A DNA stretch of 64,000 bases from Methanothermococcus okinawensis IH1 (GCF_000179575.2 NC_015636.1:1031495-1095494), one strand, 5' to 3'; shown: positions 1-9,782, counted from the stretch's first letter. Numbers and translations: made by a program. Notes: generated from the sequence alone by a model not told the origin.

Positions 1-496
1 AATATGGTCAGAAAAGTTAAATGATTGTGTTTTAAAACCATTATTTGGAAATCAAGGGAAGGGCATTGTTAGATTAAATAATAAAAATCTAATTTCTAAG
101 ATAAATATATTAAACGAATTTAAAAAGAAATATGGTGTATTTTATATCCAAGAATTTATAAATAATCCAAATAATATTTATAGGGATATTAGGGCTTTTG
201 TTATTGGAGATGAAGTAGTATCTGCAATGTATAGAGTTTCTGACAATTGGATAACAAATATTCACCAAAATGGAAAGGCAGAAAAATGTGAGCTCACCGA
301 TGAAATAATAGAGCTCGCAGTTAAAGCAAAAAATGCAACTGGATTGGTATATGGTGGAGTGGATTTAATGGAAAGTAGTGATGGTTTGAAGGTAATTGAA
401 GTTAATGGAGCTCCTTCATGGGAAGGACTTTCAAGGGTTTCAGATGTAAATATAACTGAGAAATTAATAGATTATGTTTTAAATAATTTAATTTAA
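1..496 (+). CDS. RimK-like ATP-grasp alpha-L-glutamate ligase, 3' part
   Basis: The reading frame is open from base 2 to the stop at 494-496, so the gene starts outside the window and only about 164 C-terminal residues are seen. These hold ATP-grasp features of the RimK family: a K-P-L-x-G-x-Q-G-K-G-I nucleotide-binding loop near the 5' edge, a YIQEFI strand, a YRDIRAFVIG segment, and the metal-binding end VIEVNGAPSWEGL. In methanogens this family adds L-glutamate to tetrahydromethanopterin (MptN) or to coenzyme F420 (CofF). The visible part does not let me choose between them, so I give no symbol. The internal ATG at 227 is not the start, since conserved sequence precedes it. Confidence 0.8.
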   Translation, partial: IWSEKLNDCVLKPLFGNQGKGIVRLNNKNLISKINILNEFKKKYGVFYIQEFINNPNNIYRDIRAFVIGDEVVSAMYRVSDNWITNIHQNGKAEKCELTDEIIELAVKAKNATGLVYGGVDLMESSDGLKVIEVNGAPSWEGLSRVSDVNITEKLIDYVLNNLI

Positions 497-522
497 TTTT
501 TAATTTTTTAATATAATACTTT

Positions 523-1611
523 TTAGTTTTTTAATTCTTCTTTCATCTTCTTTATTATTTCTGAGGAATTTAAATCAAGTTTTTGAATATTTAGAAATTT
601 TTCGTCTATTTTGCCAAGTTTTACCTTTTTTGTAGAATAGTATTTATTTATTTTAGATAATTCTTCTTTTAATTTTTTCCTCTCATTTTCCCTATTTATT
701 ACTATTGCATCATGGTCTAAATTTAAGTTATCATCTCTATAAGGAACACCAACAGTTGATAAAGCTATTAATCTCTCATCAACCTCAGAAATTCTTTTTA
801 AATCCCTATCTAATGAAGGATTTTTATATGCAAGTGTTATACCTCTTTTTCTTCCAATAGGAGCTCCTTCTGATAACACAAAGCCAACTTCCACCAAAGC
901 ACTTCTAAATGGAATAGAAGAAGAGTAGGAAATTAAAACAGAGTTATTGTCCATTTTTTTATAAATTTCCTTCAAAAAATCCACAGTGTATAAAACGGCG
1001 TCTCTCTGCGGTGAAAATGCATCATGAAATACGATATTATATGTTTTATTTAGATTTTTAACGATTTTTCTAGCATCTCCCAAATATAGTGTTATTTTAT
1101 CGTTTTTACTGCATGCACCCACATTATTTGTCCTGTTTAAATTATTTTTATTATTGTTATAATTATTATTTTTTAAAAAATAATCTTTTATTAATTCTTT
1201 TATTAATTCATGCTCTTTATAAGGTATATTTAAACATAATGATAGAAAAAGCGTTTCTTCGCTGTATTCTACCATGTCAATATTGCAATTTTTATTAAAA
1301 TGGAGTGCCGCTATTGTGTTATACCCCATTCCACTACATAAATCAAGTATTTTTGGATTATCCATGTCTTTTAAATTTGAAGGTATTACAAATTTCTCTA
1401 CACTTTCAGTCAGAGCTCCGATTCGTGAGTGCATGAGCTCATCTTTTTCTTCTGATACCAAAGTATAGGTTCCATCGTCAGTTTTAACAAGCATTCTATT
1501 ATTTATAAGATTATTTATTAATTCTTCTTTAAATTCTTCAATATCTCTCTGTTCCTTAAATATGGTTATATATTTTCTAATTAATTTCAGTGCAGTTTTG
1601 TTTGGAAGCAT
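523..1611 (-). CDS. MnmC-like SAM-dependent methyltransferase
   Basis: 362 residues. The start is supported by an AGGTG ribosome binding site 5 nt before the ATG. The central part has a class I methyltransferase fold: motif I KILDLCSGMGYNTIAAL (about residue 88), an acidic strand DMVEYSE, and later FHDAFSPQRD, which resembles the FxDAFxP motif of the MnmC methyltransferase domain (tRNA wobble uridine modification). The family assignment comes from these motifs; the RNA substrate is inference. An asparagine-rich insert (around 1130-1180) lies between the SAM-binding strands and looks dispensable. The gene converges on the ligase gene to its left, with only 26 bp between the stops. Confidence 0.7.
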   Translation of the reverse strand: MLPNKTALKLIRKYITIFKEQRDIEEFKEELINNLINNRMLVKTDDGTYTLVSEEKDELMHSRIGALTESVEKFVIPSNLKDMDNPKILDLCSGMGYNTIAALHFNKNCNIDMVEYSEETLFLSLCLNIPYKEHELIKELIKDYFLKNNNYNNNKNNLNRTNNVGACSKNDKITLYLGDARKIVKNLNKTYNIVFHDAFSPQRDAVLYTVDFLKEIYKKMDNNSVLISYSSSIPFRSALVEVGFVLSEGAPIGRKRGITLAYKNPSLDRDLKRISEVDERLIALSTVGVPYRDDNLNLDHDAIVINRENERKKLKEELSKINKYYSTKKVKLGKIDEKFLNIQKLDLNSSEIIKKMKEELKN

Positions 1612-1741
1612 AATTACACCTGTATGTAAATTAATAAAATTAATAAAAAAATAAAACTAAATTACACCTATAAAAATAAAACTAAAAAAGATATATTTAT
1701 TTAAAAAATAAAATTAAAATAAAAATAAATGATAGAAATAA

Positions 1742-2608
1742 TTATTTATTTTCGATTTTTTCAACGATTTTCTCAACAACCTTTTTAAATTCTTTCGTTG
1801 CTGTGCAGTCAAGAGATACCATAGGAATTCCTTTGTCAGAAGCCTCTCTAGCCTTTACATCAAGTGGTATTCTACCTAAGAACTCAACACCAAGTTCCTT
1901 AGCAGCTTTTTCACCGCCACCTTTTCCAAATATATCAACAACCTTATTACAGTGCGGACATACAAAACCGCCCATATTTTCAATTATGCCTATAATTGGA
2001 ATGTTTGTGGTTTTTGCCATTGCTACGGATTTTCTTGCATCAAGAACAGCCACATCCTCAGGTGTTGTAACAATAACTACCCCATCTATATCTGGAATTG
2101 CCTGCATAATTGTGATTTGAATATCCCCTGTTCCTGGTGGGGTATCTATTAATAAGTAGTCAAGGTCTCCCCAAATAACATCACTTAAAAACTGTCTAAC
2201 TGCACCGCTTATCCTTGGACCTCTCCAAATTACAGGGGTATCTTTATTTGGTAAAAAATAACCAATAGACATGGTTTTTATTCCATCTTTTGTAGTAATA
2301 GGATATATCCCATTTTCATCACCCATAGGCTGCACATTTTCTACACCAAGCATTTTTGGGATATTTGGACCGTGGATATCACCATCCAATACACCAACCT
2401 TTTTGCCCATGGCATTCAATGTTGCTGCTAAATTTACTGTGACGGTTGATTTACCTACACCACCTTTACCACTTAATATAGCTATTTTATGCTTTATTTT
2501 TCCCATATTTTCTCTTATTTTTGCGTTCTGCATCTCCATAGCTTTTTTAGCATCCGAACATGAGCTACTTGAAGAGCAGGATTCGCATTTTCCATCACAT
2601 TCTGCCAT
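1742..2608 (-). CDS. apbC: Mrp/Nbp35-type iron-sulfur cluster carrier ATPase
   Basis: 288 residues from the ATG at 2608; the alternative GTG one codon upstream fits the GGTGAT spacing less well. The deviant Walker A of the ParA/MinD/Mrp class, SGKGGVGKST, is at about residues 46-55. The N-terminus is cysteine-rich (CDGKCESC...C), as in Nbp35, and a C-terminal CPHC pair is where Mrp/ApbC dimers bind a bridging [4Fe-4S] cluster. The expected role is assembly and transfer of Fe-S clusters to cytosolic proteins, a heavy demand in a methanogen. It is the last gene of a probable operon with the zinc-ribbon and DUF5320 genes upstream. Confidence 0.93.
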   Translation of the reverse strand: MAECDGKCESCSSSSSCSDAKKAMEMQNAKIRENMGKIKHKIAILSGKGGVGKSTVTVNLAATLNAMGKKVGVLDGDIHGPNIPKMLGVENVQPMGDENGIYPITTKDGIKTMSIGYFLPNKDTPVIWRGPRISGAVRQFLSDVIWGDLDYLLIDTPPGTGDIQITIMQAIPDIDGVVIVTTPEDVAVLDARKSVAMAKTTNIPIIGIIENMGGFVCPHCNKVVDIFGKGGGEKAAKELGVEFLGRIPLDVKAREASDKGIPMVSLDCTATKEFKKVVEKIVEKIENK

Positions 2609-2689
2609 CACATCACCAAAAATAATTTTTGTTTAATATTATTGTTCATTATATAAATATATTTCATTAGCTTTAAAATACCCTAAAAT

Positions 2690-2730
2690 AAAAAATAATA
2701 AAAAATAATAAAAAATAATAAAAAAATTAT
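2690..2730. repeat. short A-rich tandem repeat
   Basis: Within the 169-bp spacer upstream of the Mrp gene, a 10-bp unit of the form TAATAAAAAA is repeated about three to four times. This looks like slippage in very AT-rich intergenic DNA; no function can be read from it. Confidence 0.5.
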
Positions 2731-2777
2731 ATAAATTAAAAAAATATAAAAATAAAAGAATTACGGTTATTTAACTC

Positions 2778-2972
2778 TTACATTCTCCTCATCATTCCTG
2801 CTCCACATCTTCTACCTCTTCCAGGACCACAACCTCTTCCCCCCTCATCTATTCTGTGGATATAGGTGCATGGAGCTCCGCAATATGGGCATACCTCAGG
2901 TTTTGGAACACCATAAGGAACTTCAATAATTTTGCCACATTTTGCACATTTAAATCTTTTCATATCTGTCAT
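2778..2972 (-). CDS. small zinc-ribbon protein
   Basis: 64 residues. The start ATG follows GGCGAT at the usual spacing. Two cysteine pairs, CAKC (about residues 9-12) and CPYC (about 28-31), form a rubredoxin-like zinc ribbon. The tail is rich in Gly and Arg, with two more cysteines and a methionine-rich end, and could also bind metal. It lies 31 bp downstream of the DUF5320 gene and upstream of the Mrp ATPase, so a role linked to metal or Fe-S handling is plausible but inferred. Function is not known from sequence. Confidence 0.8.
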   Translation of the reverse strand: MTDMKRFKCAKCGKIIEVPYGVPKPEVCPYCGAPCTYIHRIDEGGRGCGPGRGRRCGAGMMRRM

Positions 2973-3003
2973 AATATCGCCTTTTAATAATTAATATAAT
3001 TAT

Positions 3004-3345
3004 TTATTCTTTTTTTAGAGATTTTTTTAAGTTGGCTATTTCTTCTTCTAAATATTTTTTCTCTTCTTCTAAGTATTTCAATCTATCTGATAAATCAGTT
3101 TCAGGAACTGTTGCAGGTTCATTATAGCCATATACCATTGCCGCAGCAGGAACTACTCTACCAGTTTCTCTATCCCTGTAATATGCATGTGGTCCAAGTC
3201 CGCATCTGCATGTTCCAACATATTCATATTTATCGTTTGATAAAGGAGCTCTTGCAACATAGCTATCTTCTGCATAACATCCTCTACCAAAAAATCTTCT
3301 ACCAAAGAATCCTCTGCATCCAAATCCTCTTCCAAATCCAAACAT
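3004..3345 (-). CDS. DUF5320-like protein with Gly/Phe/Arg-rich head and coiled-coil tail
   Basis: 113 residues from the ATG at 3345, which follows GGTGAT; the in-frame GTG at 3354 overlaps that site and is unlikely. The first 25 residues are repeats of Gly, Phe, Arg and Cys. A middle stretch carries a TCRCG motif, and the last 35 residues form a short coiled coil rich in Leu, Glu and Lys. This layout is typical of DUF5320 proteins, which often accompany Mrp ATPases and NifX/NifB-like genes in anaerobes. It is the first gene of the operon that ends with the Mrp ATPase. Biochemical function is unknown. Confidence 0.75.
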   Translation of the reverse strand: MFGFGRGFGCRGFFGRRFFGRGCYAEDSYVARAPLSNDKYEYVGTCRCGLGPHAYYRDRETGRVVPAAAMVYGYNEPATVPETDLSDRLKYLEEEKKYLEEEIANLKKSLKKE

Positions 3346-3400
3346 TATTATCACCTTTTTAATTTTTTATATTTTTTAATTATAGTTATTATATTCAATA

Positions 3401-3416
3401 TAACACATATGTGTTA
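3401..3416. promoter_or_regulatory. 16-bp perfect palindrome, candidate operator of the DUF5320/Mrp operon
   Basis: TAACACATATGTGTTA is a perfect inverted repeat. Read on the minus strand it follows a TATA-like stretch (complement of about 3418-3428) by a few bases, so it would overlap or lie just after the transcription start, about 55 bp before the ribosome binding site. That placement suits a repressor. The palindrome is seen directly; the regulator is unknown. Confidence 0.5.
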
Positions 3417-3572
3417 AAATATATAAAGTTTTTGGATATATGTATTATATTGACACAACCATACATAATATTTTATATAATACATTCTTATATTTGTATA
3501 TACAATTATATTATTGGTATTGAGCATTTATATTGTGAATAAAATAATAAATAAAAATAACAAAAAATAATT

Positions 3573-4709
3573 TTATATTTGATTTACAAGTATTTTAACA
3601 ATAGTTTTGCCAGTTTTTCCATCACCAAATGGATTCTCCCAGTTTCCAGCGTTTTTTAACATTGATTCAATCCCATTTATAATTTTTTCCTTATTAGCAC
3701 CAACTAAAATATTGCATCCAACATTTATTGTTTCAGGTCGTTCTGTATTGTCCCTCAATGTAATACATGGAACTTTTAAAATACAAGCCTCTTCCTGAAC
3801 GCCCCCACTATCTGTTAAAATTAATTTTGCATTTTTTTCAAGCATTAAAAATTCTAAATATCCTACTGGTTTGATTATTTTTATGTTTTCATTTTTTAAT
3901 TTATCAAATAAATTATATTCTTTTAACCTCTTTTTAGTCCTTGGATGAATGGGAAATATAATTTTATTTTTATCGTATTTTGTTGATATTTCAACTATTG
4001 CCTCGACTATACTTTTTAATCTTTCCCTATTGTCGGTATTTTCTGCCCTGTGAAGTGTTAATAAAAAATATTCATCTCCATTGGATAATAGTTTTACGAA
4101 TTTTTTTATATCTTCCCTTCTCTCAGCAATTCCAATATTTTGGAGGGTGGCATCTACTATGGTATTACCCACAACAAAAATCTTTTCCTTAATACCCTCA
4201 TTCAATAAGTTCTCTTTTGCAATATCCGTTGGAGCAAATAGATAATCGGATAAATGGTCAGTAAGAACTCTATTTATTTCTTCAGGCATGTTTTTATCAA
4301 AACTTCTTAAACCTGCTTCAACATGGGCTACTTTTATTTTTAATTTTGATGCTGCAAGAGCTCCTGCAAGAACGGTATTTGTGTCCCCCTGAACAATTAC
4401 CACATCAGGCTTTTCTTTTATCAATACCTCTTCAATACCTTCAAGCATCTTTGCCGTTTGTTTCCCATGACTTCCAGAACCTACATTTAAATTATAATTT
4501 GGAATGGGGAGATTCAACTCTTTAAAAAAGATTTTATCCATATTTTCAGAATAATGCTGATTTGTATGGATGATAAAATAATTTATACTGCCAATGTCTT
4601 TGTAAATACTATTTAATTCTTTATAATTCTTCAATCTTTCCAATTCCCTTATGATGGAAGATAATTTTATTATTTCTGGACGAGTTCCAAGTATTACCCC
4701 AATTTTCAT
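3573..4709 (-). CDS. wecB: UDP-N-acetylglucosamine 2-epimerase
   Basis: 378 residues, the normal family length. It converts UDP-GlcNAc to UDP-ManNAc. Family features include the N-terminal GTRPEIIKLS, the HVEAGLRS motif (about residue 130), PEEINR, HRAENTDN, and TDSGGVQEEA near the C-terminus. The start follows GGTGCTAAT. The stop of wecC is 12 bp upstream, so the two genes form an operon that makes UDP-ManNAc and then UDP-ManNAcA. In Methanococcus these sugars go into the N-linked glycans of S-layer proteins and archaella. That use is established for relatives and inferred here. Confidence 0.95.
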   Translation of the reverse strand: MKIGVILGTRPEIIKLSSIIRELERLKNYKELNSIYKDIGSINYFIIHTNQHYSENMDKIFFKELNLPIPNYNLNVGSGSHGKQTAKMLEGIEEVLIKEKPDVVIVQGDTNTVLAGALAASKLKIKVAHVEAGLRSFDKNMPEEINRVLTDHLSDYLFAPTDIAKENLLNEGIKEKIFVVGNTIVDATLQNIGIAERREDIKKFVKLLSNGDEYFLLTLHRAENTDNRERLKSIVEAIVEISTKYDKNKIIFPIHPRTKKRLKEYNLFDKLKNENIKIIKPVGYLEFLMLEKNAKLILTDSGGVQEEACILKVPCITLRDNTERPETINVGCNILVGANKEKIINGIESMLKNAGNWENPFGDGKTGKTIVKILVNQI

Positions 4710-4721
4710 ATTAGCACCAAA

Positions 4722-6074
4722 TTATTTAACGTTCCATGTGGTTCCATCGCCTAATAACTTAACCTCAAATTTAGACTCTTTCCAAAGATTATGATTTAAA
4801 ATATTTTTGGTATCTATTACAATTTTGTGTTTCATTAATTTGGATATTTCGTATATGTCCTCTTTTTCAAAATTTTTAAATTCGTCATGGTCTGTTAAGA
4901 CTATAATACAGTCTGAACCCTTAATACAATCCTCTAATTTATTCAATGGATATTCAAATACCTTTGCATGGGGGTCATATATTGAAACATTAAAATCATT
5001 TGACAAAAGACATTCTATTATTTTTTTTGCAGGACTTTCTCTTGTATCATCCACATTTCCCTTATAGGTAACTCCAAAAATACTTACTTTTGGATTATTG
5101 ATATTTAATTTTTTAAATTCCTTTACTATTAAATTGCAAACATATTTTGGCATATTGTCATTTAATTCCCTAGCCTTCTTTATGAGCTCGGCATTTTTAG
5201 ATTTTTCCACTATAAACCATGGGTCTATACTTATACAGTGCCCTCCAACTCCAGGTCCAGGATTTAGTATATTTACCCTTGGATGCTTGTTGGCAAGATT
5301 TATGGCATCCCAAACATTAACTTTCATTTCAGTACATACCTTTGCAAATTCATTTGCAAGTGCTATATTTACATCTCTAAATGTATTTTCCATTAATTTT
5401 ACCATTTCTGCTGTGGTTGAATTTGTTAAATATATATCTCCATCCACAAAAGATTTATATACCTCTTTTGCTAACTCCGATGACTCTTCATCTATACCCC
5501 CAACTATTCTGTCATTTTCCACGAGCTCCTTTAATATCTTTCCAGGTAGCACTCTCTCTGGACAGTATGCCATATGTATATTTTTATCAATTAATTTATA
5601 AATCATTTCTGTTGTTTTGGGAGGGATTGTGCTCTCTATTACCACAAGATTTCCGTCTTTTAAGTAGGGTTTTATACCATTAACAGCACTTAGAACATAG
5701 GTCAAATCGCACTTTGGGGTTTCATTATTATTATCTTTATTATTATTTTTATTATTATCTTTATTATTTTTATCATGGATTACAGGAGTTGGAACACAAA
5801 TTATAAAGGCATCAGCCTCTTCAGGCTCTGTTTTAACATTTAAATTTCCAGAGTTTATAGCACCCTTTACAAGTGTCATTAAGCCCGGTTCATCAATTAT
5901 TAATTCTCCGTTTTTTATTAATTCTACCCTTTTTTCATCAATATCTACCCCTACAACATAATAGCCATGATTTGCAAGCATTGAAGCTGTTGGTAATCCA
6001 ATATAGCCTAACCCAATAACACAAATTTTGTTAATATTTTTCTGTTTAGTTCCAATATTCTCCAATTGTTTCAT
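4722..6074 (-). CDS. wecC: UDP-N-acetyl-D-mannosamine dehydrogenase
   Basis: 450 residues. A UDP-glucose/GDP-mannose dehydrogenase-family enzyme that oxidises UDP-ManNAc twice, using NAD+, to UDP-ManNAcA. It shows a Rossmann motif [10 protein letters not shown] (about residue 21), VIESTIPP, the catalytic cysteine in [14 protein letters not shown], and a C-terminal UDP-binding domain containing [15 protein letters not shown]. An asparagine/lysine/aspartate-rich insert (around 5725-5785) interrupts the NAD domain after IICVPTPV, a position where homologues have a short loop. It is first in the operon with wecB. Confidence 0.95.
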   Translation of the reverse strand: MKQLENIGTKQKNINKICVIGLGYIGLPTASMLANHGYYVVGVDIDEKRVELIKNGELIIDEPGLMTLVKGAINSGNLNVKTEPEEADAFIICVPTPVIHDKNNKDNNKNNNKDNNNETPKCDLTYVLSAVNGIKPYLKDGNLVVIESTIPPKTTEMIYKLIDKNIHMAYCPERVLPGKILKELVENDRIVGGIDEESSELAKEVYKSFVDGDIYLTNSTTAEMVKLMENTFRDVNIALANEFAKVCTEMKVNVWDAINLANKHPRVNILNPGPGVGGHCISIDPWFIVEKSKNAELIKKARELNDNMPKYVCNLIVKEFKKLNINNPKVSIFGVTYKGNVDDTRESPAKKIIECLLSNDFNVSIYDPHAKVFEYPLNKLEDCIKGSDCIIVLTDHDEFKNFEKEDIYEISKLMKHKIVIDTKNILNHNLWKESKFEVKLLGDGTTWNVK

Positions 6075-6249
6075 TTAATCACCAATATTATTAAAAATAA
6101 TTTTACTATAATTTTACTAAATAATTTATTAAACGATATATTATGAAATTATGCGTATTATTATTATCATTATTGATTATATCAAAATTAAAGGGTATTG
6201 AAAAAATAAATAGATATGCATTAGATATATTAGCGTTATTCTTTGAACC

Positions 6250-7506
6250 TTATTCTTTGAAAAGTTTTTTAGCTAAGGTCTCTGCCCATGAAGCCTCCGT
6301 AACAACGCTTAATAATATTGTCATAAATGTTGCCACAAGTATAGAACCTGCAATCTCTTGTGCTGGCATGTATTTTAGGATTTCTTGTGGAATTATATGA
6401 GGATTTTTCATAATTTCAGCAGATACTGTTGCGGATAATGCAGCAGGAACTACTCCTCTTGGACCTTCCAATGCAAAATATAATCTCTCTTTTAATGGAT
6501 TACTGGGCGGTAATGATGTTGCAATAAGCACACCCAATGGTCTGGCAATAAATATAGAACCTAATGCACATACAAGTCCAACAAACCAGTAGTTTGTAAG
6601 AATAGAAAGACTAATACTTGCCCCTAAAAATACAAAAATCAATATTCTTATTAATGTGGATAAATCCCCACAGAATCCAACTATATTCTCTACATTTTTA
6701 GATTGTTCAGGATATTTAGTGAGAGTATTACCAAGATAAAGACCCATTATTGCTACCGCCATAAATCCGCTTATCTCATAGCCTGCAATATATGGAAATA
6801 TCACATCTCCAAAATACCACAATGCCATAGCCATACCAATAATAAGCGGTGCCACATATTCTTTAAAATCCCACTTTAAAATGGTCTTTTCAAATATTTT
6901 TCCACCAATAAAACCGAGTATTATCCCCCCAACTGCAAGACTTAAAAAATTGAGTATTGGATTAACAGCCTTGGCCAACCCCATCATTGCCAAAATTATA
7001 GTTGTAGCTACGATACCAAGTGGGTCATTAAATACACTTTCAGCTTCGAGAGTTATTGCTACCTCTGGATTAATGTCTGATTTAGAAAATATAGGCATTA
7101 ATGTTGCAGGGTCAGTAGCACATGTTATAGCACCATATAAATACCCTATTGGATTAAAATACGGAATTTTAAATATCATATTGAATATAAGTCCTGAAAC
7201 ACCCAATGTACCAATCAACGCAATAGTATCCAATTTTAAAACGGTTTTTAAAACTTTTTTTAATACAATCCACCTCATTTCAAAGGCTCCTCCCAACAAA
7301 ATAATTATCAACCCCATAGTGGCAACATATCCAAAAATGTCTTGGGCATAACCTGTGGAAATAATCCCTAAAAAAGGACCCACAATCAAACCATATATTA
7401 AAAGCAATGGAATATCAGGAATGTTTAATTTTTCCCCTATTTTTGCAATTATTGACCCGGATATTAGCAATAAGGAGATATATCCAATTATAATGGCTAA
7501 TTCCAT
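6250..7506 (-). CDS. Na+/H+ antiporter, CPA family
   Basis: 418 residues, almost wholly hydrophobic, with about 12 membrane segments. It contains the paired transport motif region AITCATDPATLMP and the FNDPLGIVAT segment typical of CPA1/NhaP-type exchangers. A glycine- and proline-rich stretch, ALEGPRGVVPAALSATV, lies near the C-terminus, as in methanococcal NhaP homologues. It would exchange sodium for protons at the cytoplasmic membrane, which matters for a methanogen that couples methyl transfer to sodium export. The start follows AAGGTGTT. Confidence 0.88.
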   Translation of the reverse strand: MELAIIIGYISLLLISGSIIAKIGEKLNIPDIPLLLIYGLIVGPFLGIISTGYAQDIFGYVATMGLIIILLGGAFEMRWIVLKKVLKTVLKLDTIALIGTLGVSGLIFNMIFKIPYFNPIGYLYGAITCATDPATLMPIFSKSDINPEVAITLEAESVFNDPLGIVATTIILAMMGLAKAVNPILNFLSLAVGGIILGFIGGKIFEKTILKWDFKEYVAPLIIGMAMALWYFGDVIFPYIAGYEISGFMAVAIMGLYLGNTLTKYPEQSKNVENIVGFCGDLSTLIRILIFVFLGASISLSILTNYWFVGLVCALGSIFIARPLGVLIATSLPPSNPLKERLYFALEGPRGVVPAALSATVSAEIMKNPHIIPQEILKYMPAQEIAGSILVATFMTILLSVVTEASWAETLAKKLFKE

Positions 7507-8025
7507 CTAAAACACCTTTTCTTATCATGTTTCCTTAAATATAGTTAAACAATAATATGGTAACATCTATTAAAATATATCTAAAACCTAATACTTATCG
7601 TGTTTTATCCTTCATATTGTAATTATATATGATATATATTTTTTAACATACATAACTTTCATAACTTCCATTTAAGTATTATGTGATAACGATAATAATA
7701 TTTATTATAATAAATTATTTATTAATGATACATAATGATTAAAAACATAAAAAATAAGTAATAAAATAATAATATTATTTTATTAATCTTTTACTATAAT
7801 AATAAGTATATTATAATCGATAGGATGAAATATAAATTAACCAATGTTAAAATGTTTTTAGATTTCTATATATAAATAACTATTAATAGTTATCAATATT
7901 CTGATTATATTAAATCGTTAAATATATATACACTAAATCCTTTTGGAATTATGATTTATCAATTATTATTAAATCTTGTAGGGTAAAAAATAATAAAATA
8001 ATTAATAAAATAATAATATATAAAA
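7507..8025. other. AT-rich intergenic region without a recognisable gene
   Basis: About 520 bp between the divergent antiporter and mfnB genes. It is almost entirely A and T, has no open frame of note, and presumably holds the two divergent promoters. A TATA-like stretch at about 8016-8024 suits mfnB. I see no RNA gene or mobile element. Confidence 0.6.
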
Positions 8026-8042
8026 ATATGATGATATCATAT
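8026..8042. promoter_or_regulatory. inverted repeat at the mfnB promoter
   Basis: ATATGAT-GAT-ATCATAT is a 7-bp inverted repeat with a 3-nt centre, directly after a TATA-like stretch and about 20 bp before the mfnB start. It could be an operator or a chance palindrome in AT-rich DNA. Confidence 0.25.
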
Positions 8043-8066
8043 AAATTATAATTAAAAGGTGAGCTC

Positions 8067-8774
8067 ATGATATTACTCGTTAGTCCAAAAGATGTAAATG
8101 AAGCTATTGAAACAATAAAAGGTGGAGCTGATATTGTAGATGTTAAAAACCCACCAGAAGGTTCATTGGGTGCGAACTTCCCATGGATAATAAAAGAAAT
8201 AAGAGAAATTACACCAAAAAACCTATTTGTTAGTGCGGCTATTGGGGATGTTCCTTATAAACCAGGAACCGTTGCACTTGCTGCACTTGGAGCTGCCATG
8301 AGTGGTGCAGACTATATAAAAGTAGGATTATACGGAACAAAATCCTATAATGAAGCTGTGGATTTGATGGAAAAAGTTGTTAAGGCTGTTAAAGGAGTAG
8401 ATGAAAATAAAATCGTTGTAGCTGCTGGATATGCCGATGCTCATAGGGTTGGAGCAGTTGAGCCACTTATAGTCCCTAAAATTGCAAGGGATGCTGGATG
8501 CGATGTTGCTATGTTGGATACTGCTGTTAAAGATGGTAAAACATTATTTGACCATTTAAATGAAAAAATACTCGCTGAATTTGTTGAGGAAACCCACTCT
8601 TATGGTTTAAAATGTGCATTAGCAGGCTCCATAAAAAAAGAAGAGATACCTATATTAAAAGACATAAATTGCGATATTGTGGGAGTTAGAGGAGCAGCAT
8701 GCACAAAAGGGGATAGAAATAATGGCACTATAAAAAGTGAGCTCGTAAAAGAATTATCAAAATTGTGTAAATAA
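8067..8774 (+). CDS. mfnB: (5-formylfuran-3-yl)methyl phosphate synthase
   Basis: 235 residues, the usual length. MfnB condenses two molecules of glyceraldehyde-3-phosphate into the furan precursor of methanofuran, the C1 carrier of the first step of methanogenesis. The two catalytic lysines described for the M. jannaschii enzyme are present at the same numbers: Lys27 in [16 protein letters not shown] and Lys155 in DTAVKDGKT. The start codon lies right after GGTGAGCTC, so the ribosome binding site is fused to one of the many GAGCTC palindromes. The gene stands alone, followed by a tRNA gene. Confidence 0.96.
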   Translation: MILLVSPKDVNEAIETIKGGADIVDVKNPPEGSLGANFPWIIKEIREITPKNLFVSAAIGDVPYKPGTVALAALGAAMSGADYIKVGLYGTKSYNEAVDLMEKVVKAVKGVDENKIVVAAGYADAHRVGAVEPLIVPKIARDAGCDVAMLDTAVKDGKTLFDHLNEKILAEFVEETHSYGLKCALAGSIKKEEIPILKDINCDIVGVRGAACTKGDRNNGTIKSELVKELSKLCK

Positions 8775-8825
8775 TATTATTTTTAATTTTTTAAGAGAAA
8801 AATAAGGTAATAAATATAAAATAAT

Positions 8826-8835
8826 AAAATATAAG
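8826..8835 (+). promoter_or_regulatory. TATA box of the tRNA-Arg gene
   Basis: AAAATATAAG is centred about 26 bp before the first base of the tRNA, the normal distance for an archaeal TATA box. Confidence 0.45.
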
Positions 8836-8855
8836 ATAATAATATAATAGAATAT

Positions 8856-8929
8856 GCCCCTGTGGGTTAGTCAGGACATGCTTGCGAACTGCGGATTCGC
8901 CGACCCGGGTTCAAATCCCGGCAGGGGCG
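8856..8929 (+). tRNA. tRNA-Arg (anticodon GCG)
   Basis: A complete cloverleaf can be folded by hand. The acceptor stem GCCCCTG pairs with CAGGGGC. The anticodon stem GCGAA/TTCGC encloses loop CTGCGGA with anticodon GCG at 8891-8893. The T stem CCGGG/CCCGG encloses loop TTCAAAT. The D arm is weak but has the GG pair in its loop. The discriminator base is G and CCA is not encoded. It reads the rare CGC arginine codon (and CGU by wobble). No intron is seen. Confidence 0.93.
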
Positions 8930-9086
8930 TTATATATTTTTATTTTAAAAATATCCTAAATTTTTTATAATATTAAGGGGAATTATTAATTAAGTTAATT
9001 AAAATAAATATTATTAAATGTTAATTAAATAATATATACCCTAAAAATAATAAAGATAATTGACAGAATATAATTCTGGTGATATT

Positions 9087-9749
9087 ATGATAGTATGGTA
9101 TGGTCACTCCTGCTTTAAAGTAGATAATGTTTTAATAGACCCTTATGTTCCAAATCCAATGTGCAACATTTCCTATGATAAAATTATGAAAGATGTGGAA
9201 GTTATAGCAGTAACCCATGGACATTCTGACCATTTGGGAAATGCAGAATATTTGGCAAAAAAATATGATGTCCCAGTAGTCTCAAACCATGAAATATCCA
9301 TATATTTATCTAACAAAGGCGTAAATGCAGAAGGTATGAATATTGGGGGAACTATATTTATAAATAATTCAAAATTAACAATGGTTAACGCAGAACATTC
9401 CTCAGATATTGATTTGAATACCTCTGGGGGTGTGGCATCGGGCTATATTGTAAATGATAGGGTATATCATGCAGGGGATACAGGGTTATTCGGCGATATG
9501 AAACTCATAGCTGAGTTATACAGTCCAGATATAGCATTGCTTCCAGTGGGTGGAAGATATACCATGGGTCCAGAAGAAGCTATAAATGCAGTTGAATATT
9601 TAAAACCAAAAATATTTATTCCAATGCATTACAATACATTTCCTGCAATTGAACAGGATGAACAAACTATTTTGAATTTAGTAAAAAAGGTAGAAGATAT
9701 TGGAGTCGAAGTAATCATTCCTGAGATAGGAGCTCCTATTGAATTATAA
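9087..9749 (+). CDS. UPF0173-type metal-dependent hydrolase (beta-lactamase fold)
   Basis: 220 residues from the ATG at 9087, chosen because GGTGAT sits 4 nt before it; an in-frame TTG further upstream has no such site. The metal-binding motif THGHSDHLG (about residues 43-51), a second histidine in NAEHSSD, AGDTGLFGDM and the late histidine in IPMHYNTFP define a metallo-beta-lactamase-fold hydrolase of the YtkL/UPF0173 group. The substrate is unknown. It lies between the tRNA and a convergent secreted-protein gene and has no informative partners. Confidence 0.85.
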   Translation: MIVWYGHSCFKVDNVLIDPYVPNPMCNISYDKIMKDVEVIAVTHGHSDHLGNAEYLAKKYDVPVVSNHEISIYLSNKGVNAEGMNIGGTIFINNSKLTMVNAEHSSDIDLNTSGGVASGYIVNDRVYHAGDTGLFGDMKLIAELYSPDIALLPVGGRYTMGPEEAINAVEYLKPKIFIPMHYNTFPAIEQDEQTILNLVKKVEDIGVEVIIPEIGAPIEL

Positions 9750-9782
9750 TATATATACTTTTACATTTATTTCTATCTTTTT

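Noticed and set aside
2690-2730. Tandem TAATAAAAAA repeat as a regulatory or phase-variable element
   Set aside because: Similar A-rich strings occur in many spacers here and nothing places it at a promoter; left as a simple repeat.
5098-5601. Antisense open frame of 167 codons opposite wecC
   Set aside because: Shadow of a highly conserved gene; the hydrophobic translation reflects reversed lysine- and asparagine-rich codons.
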